A stretch of 64,000 nucleotides of DNA from contig CASFNR010000001.1 in NCBI GenBank assembly GCA_949296115.1, positions 1-64,000 on the forward strand, in the 5' to 3' direction. The position numbers and the translations under genes are program-made. This DNA is from an uncultured Eubacteriales bacterium. GTDB lineage: Bacteria > Bacillota > Clostridia > Oscillospirales > Oscillospiraceae. The notes beneath the pieces are model-generated. The model ran no database searches and had not been told where the DNA came from. It saw nothing but the letters and a program-made list of their open reading frames with translations. Numbering within the stretch: position 1 is the stretch's first letter; every line of letters begins with the position of its first letter. Below, piece after piece: positions 59,640-64,000 of this stretch.

Positions 59640-61460
59640 CTAGGTTTTACTTTGGTCGTGAAAGTGATGGTAAACTGCGGCTGCCGCATCCCGCGGCAGT
59701 ATCCGCTCCAGTTCCGGAAGTGTAGCTTGGCCAATTGCCGTAATGGACTTGAATTGGCGGAGCAATTCCTGCTTTCGTTTCGGCCCGATTCCATCGATAC
59801 CGTCAAGTTCAGAATACCGCAGCCGCTTGCTGCGAAGCTGCCGATGGTAGGTGATCGCAAATCGGTGTGTCTCTTCCTGAATGGTTCCAATCAGTGAAAA
59901 TACCGCCTGATTGTTGTCAATGCGGATTTCCTCTCCCCCTGGTGTAACCAGCGCACGGGTACGGTGTCTGTCGTCCTTGACCATTCCGAAAATCGGGAAA
60001 TGCAGCTCCAGCTCATCCAGAAGGTTTTGGGCAACCCTTGCATGTGCAATGCCGCCGTCAATCAGCAGCAAATCCGGGGCTTGCTCAAAGCCCCTGTCTT
60101 TGGCTATGAAGTGAGTAAAACGGCGTCTCAGAACCTGCTCCATGGATGCATAGTCGTCCTGATTGGTCATTCCTTCCAGTTTGAAGCGCTTATAATCGCT
60201 TTTCCTGGGTTTCCCCTGGGCAAATACAACCATGCTTGCCACAATATCCGTTCCGGAAATATTGGAAATATCATAGGACTCAATTCGCTGCGGCGGCTCT
60301 ATCGCCAGCATTTTTCCCAGAAGGGTCAGCGTCGCATTTGTTCGTTCTTCCTTGCCTGTCACGCGCTGCGCCTCCTCAAAGGCATTTTTACAGGCAAGCT
60401 CTACCAGCCGGATATTATCTCCGCGCTGTGGAACATGAAGCTTCGGACGGCGGCCATACTGCTGCTCCAGCAGCTGGGAAAACAAGTCACTGTCATCTAT
60501 TTCAAAGGGAAGTAAAACCCGTCTGGGAGCCAGCCCTCGGCTGAGATAGTACTGCTTCAGCAGGCTGGACACTGCTTCTGTCTTTTCGTCCGGCCTGGCA
60601 AACAGCTCGTAATCCTTATCCAGCAGATTCCCCCCGGAAAAGTGGAGCACTGCGAAACACGCTTTGGCTTCTGTTTCCCCATATCCGATCACATCCGTAT
60701 CAGCCAGAGTGCCGGCCGTAACCAGCTGTTTCTGTCCCAGATTCTCTACGGCGTTTAAGCGGTCCCGCAGGGTTGCAGCCGTTTCAAATTTCAAATTTTC
60801 TGCTGCCTGCAGCATCTGCTTCCGAATCTCTTCCGCCACCGCTTTATAATTGCCCTGAAGCAGCTGCCTGGCCTGCAGCATTGTTTCACGGTATTCTGTA
60901 CAGCTTTTCTCCGGCTGGCACCATCCTGCACACAGATTCATGTGGTAATTCAGGCAGGGACGATCCTTTCCAATGTCTCTCGGAAACTGTCTGTGGCAAG
61001 TTGGAAGCTTCAAAGTTGTCTGGATTGCTTCCAGGACGGCATGGGTTGCGCTTCTTGCGCCGTAGGGACCAAAATAGTCTGCTCCATCATCTGCCAGTTT
61101 GCTTACCATGGTAATAACCGGATAGATTTCCCGCATATCCAGCCGCAGATAGGGATATCCCTTGTCATCCTTCAGCAGAATGTTGTACTTCGGCATATAG
61201 CGTTTGATCAGGGAGCACTCCAGTACCAGCGCCTCGAACTCACTGGCAGCGACAATGACGTCAAAATGGTGAATTTTGCTGACCATCATGCGGGTTTTGG
61301 GGGTGTGGGAAGCAGTATCCTGAAAATATTGGCTGACCCGATTCTTCAATTTTTTTGCCTTCCCAACATATATCACCTGGTCTGTGCTGTCGCGCATGAT
61401 GTACACCCCCGGCGCAAAGGGAAGAGTCAGGGCTTTGGCTTTCAACTCATCAAACGTCAT
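59640..61460 (-). CDS. uvrC: Excinuclease ABC subunit C (UvrC)
   Basis: A 606-aa protein: N-terminal GIY-YIG nuclease (PGVYIMRDSTDQVIYVGKAK), UVR domain, C-terminal RNase-H-like nuclease (ESYDISNISGT, LLLIDGG) and a helix-hairpin-helix end (LDGIDGIGPKRKQELLRQF). It cuts both sides of bulky DNA lesions. ATG 61460 follows AAGGGTGA; a start 10 codons upstream is less likely. Confidence 0.96.
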   Translation of the reverse strand: MTFDELKAKALTLPFAPGVYIMRDSTDQVIYVGKAKKLKNRVSQYFQDTASHTPKTRMMVSKIHHFDVIVAASEFEALVLECSLIKRYMPKYNILLKDDKGYPYLRLDMREIYPVITMVSKLADDGADYFGPYGARSATHAVLEAIQTTLKLPTCHRQFPRDIGKDRPCLNYHMNLCAGWCQPEKSCTEYRETMLQARQLLQGNYKAVAEEIRKQMLQAAENLKFETAATLRDRLNAVENLGQKQLVTAGTLADTDVIGYGETEAKACFAVLHFSGGNLLDKDYELFARPDEKTEAVSSLLKQYYLSRGLAPRRVLLPFEIDDSDLFSQLLEQQYGRRPKLHVPQRGDNIRLVELACKNAFEEAQRVTGKEERTNATLTLLGKMLAIEPPQRIESYDISNISGTDIVASMVVFAQGKPRKSDYKRFKLEGMTNQDDYASMEQVLRRRFTHFIAKDRGFEQAPDLLLIDGGIAHARVAQNLLDELELHFPIFGMVKDDRHRTRALVTPGGEEIRIDNNQAVFSLIGTIQEETHRFAITYHRQLRSKRLRYSELDGIDGIGPKRKQELLRQFKSITAIGQATLPELERILPRDAAAAVYHHFHDQSKT

Positions 61461-61473
61461 TTCAATCACCCTT

Positions 61474-61516
61474 AAAAAACACCGCCCCAATGCATTGGAC
61501 TGGCATTGAGGCGGTT
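61474..61516 (-). terminator. Terminator of the HPr gene
   Basis: On the minus strand AACCGCCTCAATGC / GCATTGGGGCGGT followed by GTTTTTT; it overlaps the uvrC upstream region. Confidence 0.88.
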
Positions 61517-61530
61517 AAGTACAACAGGTT

Positions 61531-61791
61531 CTAGTAGACGTCCCGCTGGAGCAGCGCATCCAGTGCGTTCACAGCGGCCTCCGCATCCGGGCCAACAGCA
61601 CTTAAGGTCACAGTGGTTCCTGTGATAATTCCAAGGGACATAATACCCAGCAGGCTTTTGGCGTTCATCTTGCGGCTGCCAGACTCCACCCAGATGCTGC
61701 TCTCAAACTCATTGGCCTTCTGCACGAAATAGGTGGCCTGCTTGTTGTGCAGTCCGGATTCACAGCGTACAACGACTTCTTTATTGAACAT
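61531..61791 (-). CDS. HPr family phosphocarrier protein, altered active site
   Basis: An 86-aa HPr. The phosphorylated His15 is present, but the following residues read GLHNKQAT instead of the standard GLHARPA, so Arg17 and Pro18 are replaced by Lys and Gln. The regulatory Ser46 site is intact (NAKSLLGIMSLG). Arg17 is known to matter for phosphotransfer, so this may be a mainly regulatory, Crh-like protein or one with a different partner. It is transcribed alone from its own promoter. Confidence 0.85.
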   Translation of the reverse strand: MFNKEVVVRCESGLHNKQATYFVQKANEFESSIWVESGSRKMNAKSLLGIMSLGIITGTTVTLSAVGPDAEAAVNALDALLQRDVY

Positions 61792-61842
61792 ATCATACAC
61801 TCCTTTTCGCCGTATATACTCATGTACGACGGGTCTGGATAT

Positions 61843-61870
61843 ATCATAGCATTTTTACCGAAAAAGTCAA
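61843..61870 (-). promoter_or_regulatory. SigA-type promoter of the HPr gene
   Basis: TTGACT, 16-base spacer, TATGAT on the minus strand, about 50 bases before the ATG. Confidence 0.65.
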
Positions 61871-61947
61871 CTAATTTTCAGCCCGTTTACACAACCGCCA
61901 CATAATCCAGAACAGTCTACATCCAAATGACCGAAAAAAAGCGCAAA

Positions 61948-64000
61948 TCAGACAAATTCCGCAATTGTCACGCCGTCCTCACCCTCACCAAACAGGCCAA
62001 GCCGGAATTTTTTGATATATTTGTTTCGTTTCAGCGCCTGGTGGACAGCCGCCCGCAGCGTACCCGTCCCCTTTCCATGGATAATCCGCACCTGAGGCAG
62101 GTTGCTGCGCATCGCTTCATCCAGGTATCGCTCCAGCACACACACTGCCTCCACGGCATCCATTCCACGCAGATCCACCTCTGTGGGCGTGGCCGACAGC
62201 TTCATCTCCCTTCCGGAATGCTTCGGACGGCCCCCTTTTTCCTGGTAAGGATTTTCCTGCTCCAGAAGATACACTTCTTCCGGCTTGGCCGTCATTTTCA
62301 GAATACCCGCCTGGAGCTGGTAGCTTCCATCCTTGTTGATCCCAATTACATTGGCTTTTGTTCCCAATTTCAAAAGTTCCACCGTATCGCCAACCAGGAT
62401 TCCACGGGTCGGCTTCGGACGCTCTTTTCGAGGCTGGGAGGCACGTAGCTTCTCCTCCGCTTCGTTCAGGCTTCGGCGAATTTCTGTTTGACGTTGGTTA
62501 ATGCCGGAGGCATCCGCATTTTCTGTGAGTTGTTTGCGAAGCGCTCTCAGCTCCTCAGAGGCCAGGTTGGCTGCAGTACGGGCTTCCTCAATAATGTACT
62601 GGGCTTCCTTCCGGGCAGACTCCATGGCCTTCTCCCGCTCTTTGCGCAGCTGCTCGTTGTATTCCTCGCTTTGCTGCTTGATTTTTGCCGTTTCCTGTTT
62701 CAGTCGTTCCGCTTCCTGGCGGGCGGATTCCATCTGCTGCCGCTGCTGCTCCAGCTGAGACAGAACATCCTCAAAATCTTTATCACTCTTGTCCACCAGG
62801 CTGTCGGCTTCCTTCAAAATTTCCTCCGGAAGGCCCAGCTTCCGGGAAATCGCAAAAGCATTGGATTTGCCAGGAATGCCAATCAGCAGCCGGTAAGTAG
62901 GCCGCAGGGTTTCCACATCAAACTCGCAGGATGCATTGATTACGCCTTTTGTACGCATGGCATACAGCTTCAGCTCGGCATAGTGCGTCGTGGCGACAAC
63001 CCGACTGCCCATCTTTCTGCAAAATTCGATAATCGCCGTGGCAAGGGCAGCGCCTTCAGCCGGGTCCGTTCCGGCGCCCAGCTCATCAAAAAGTACCAGC
63101 GTCCGATCGTCGCATTGGGCCACCACATCCACAATGGTACGCATATGGCTGGAGAAGGTGGAAAGGCTCTGGGCAATGGACTGCTCATCGCCGATATCCG
63201 CCAAAATCAAATCGAAGGTAGACAGTGTGCTCCCATCCCCCGCTGGGATATGAAGCCCGCACTCCGCCATCAGCGTCAGCAAACCGATGGTTTTCAGGGT
63301 CACAGTCTTACCGCCGGTATTGGGACCGGTGATAATCATACTGTCAAAATCCGTACCAAGGCGCACCGAAATCGGCACCACCATCTTCGGGTCAATCAAG
63401 GGGTGTCTGGCTTTCCGCAGGTCTACCTTGCCCTGGTCATTCATAATCGGGGCCCAGGCACGCATCCGGTAGGCCAGCCTGGCTTTTGCGAAAATCACAT
63501 CCAACTGAACCAGCAACCGATAATCCTCGCCAATTGCCTCCCGGTAGGCGGCTGCCTCTGCGGAAAGCTCCGCCAGAATCCGCTCAATTTCCTTCTTTTC
63601 CTTCAGTTCCAGTTCTCGCAGCGCATTGTTCGCGTTAACCGCAGACATAGGTTCCACGAAATAGGTCGAACCAGTAGCGGAAACATCATGTACCAGACCC
63701 GGAACATCGTTTTTACATTCGCTTTTGACCGGAACCACATAACGCCCCTGGCGGATGGTGATAATCGGCTCCCGGAGAAATTTGGAATAGGCCGGAGAGG
63801 AAATTACCTTTTGCAGACTATCCCGAATTTTAGCGGACTGAACACGCATATGGCGGCGGATCTCCGCCAGCGCCGGGGAGGCGTTGTCTGCAATCTCCTC
63901 CTCCGACAAGATCGCACCGAAAATCTTATCTTCCAGATATTTGTTTGGAGTCAGTCCTTGGAACAATGGATCCAGTATGGTTTTCTCCTCGTCCTCTGCC
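61948..64000 (-). CDS. mutS2: Endonuclease MutS2, 5' end beyond the window
   Basis: About 683 codons are visible; the frame stays open through the right edge, so the start is missing. MutS-type ATPase core with Walker A GPNTGGKTVTLKTIG, Walker B LVLFDELGAGTDP, a long charged coiled coil (about 62,450-62,800) and a C-terminal Smr nuclease domain (VDLRGMDAVEAV, IIHGKGTGTLR). MutS2 limits recombination and rescues collided ribosomes in B. subtilis. Confidence 0.95.
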   Translation of the reverse strand, partial: AEDEEKTILDPLFQGLTPNKYLEDKIFGAILSEEEIADNASPALAEIRRHMRVQSAKIRDSLQKVISSPAYSKFLREPIITIRQGRYVVPVKSECKNDVPGLVHDVSATGSTYFVEPMSAVNANNALRELELKEKKEIERILAELSAEAAAYREAIGEDYRLLVQLDVIFAKARLAYRMRAWAPIMNDQGKVDLRKARHPLIDPKMVVPISVRLGTDFDSMIITGPNTGGKTVTLKTIGLLTLMAECGLHIPAGDGSTLSTFDLILADIGDEQSIAQSLSTFSSHMRTIVDVVAQCDDRTLVLFDELGAGTDPAEGAALATAIIEFCRKMGSRVVATTHYAELKLYAMRTKGVINASCEFDVETLRPTYRLLIGIPGKSNAFAISRKLGLPEEILKEADSLVDKSDKDFEDVLSQLEQQRQQMESARQEAERLKQETAKIKQQSEEYNEQLRKEREKAMESARKEAQYIIEEARTAANLASEELRALRKQLTENADASGINQRQTEIRRSLNEAEEKLRASQPRKERPKPTRGILVGDTVELLKLGTKANVIGINKDGSYQLQAGILKMTAKPEEVYLLEQENPYQEKGGRPKHSGREMKLSATPTEVDLRGMDAVEAVCVLERYLDEAMRSNLPQVRIIHGKGTGTLRAAVHQALKRNKYIKKFRLGLFGEGEDGVTIAEFV

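Noticed and set aside
1..64000. CRISPR arrays, rRNA and tRNA genes
   Set aside because: No regularly spaced repeats and no tRNA or rRNA-like sequence were noticed on reading; short tRNAs could still be missed without a covariance search.

Overview
The window comes from a spore-forming Clostridia bacterium, most likely a gut Oscillospiraceae relative. The evidence is a complete spoIIIA operon, cotJ spore-coat genes, cwlD, and low-to-medium GC genes with typical Firmicutes neighbourhoods (yqhY-nusB-xseA-xseB-ispA, coaD-rsmD-uvrC). Family names are my recognition of the translated sequences; no search was run.

Layout. 0.2-4.7 kb: spoIIIAA to spoIIIAH, mother-cell side of the sporulation feeding channel, plus strand. 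4.8-10.5 kb: Asp23/YqhY, nusB, a TsaD-like paralogue, xseA/xseB, ispA, an AlkD-like protein and an AEC permease. 10.7-11.6 kb: a lipoprotein. 11.8-12.2 kb (minus): only the C-terminal two thirds of the spore-coat manganese-catalase-like gene cotJC. 12.2-48.65 kb: a 36,455-bp accessory insertion. 48.6-49.3 kb (minus): the N-terminal third of cotJC and a fused cotJA-cotJB gene. 49.4-64 kb: cwlD, radA, a small XRE regulator, two tyrosine recombinases (one XerD), pfkA, a SpoIIM-like protein, a coiled-coil protein, coaD, rsmD, uvrC, an unusual HPr and mutS2 (running off the right edge).

Central result. The two cotJC pieces lie on the same strand in the right order. Each ends at the same 10-bp sequence CTTCTGTACC (12191-12200 and 48646-48655). 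Joining them at this repeat gives a perfect open frame of 198 codons and restores the metal-binding GTEELGH motif. The 36.5-kb segment is therefore a site-specifically integrated element interrupting a sporulation gene, as skin does in sigK and SPbeta in spsM of Bacillus subtilis. It encodes a large serine recombinase (19482-21002) preceded by a translationally coupled 74-aa protein, behind a possible mother-cell (SigE-like) promoter. That it is excised during sporulation to rebuild cotJC is inference.

Cargo of the element. It has no phage structural or conjugation genes. It carries a BlaI/M56 pair (the M56 gene is frameshifted) and a second decayed blaI, small-molecule enzymes, four sigma-factor/membrane-anti-sigma pairs, and a TetR-controlled metal P-type ATPase. 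It also carries a 9.5-kb envelope module: two ABC sugar-type permeases, an HlyD-type adaptor, a membrane protein, a two-component system, a large solute-binding lipoprotein and a VanY-like carboxypeptidase, with a shared TTAGAGA direct-repeat promoter in front of both transcription units. A TetR/phytoene-desaturase-like/ferredoxin-reductase cluster and a ZIP transporter complete it.
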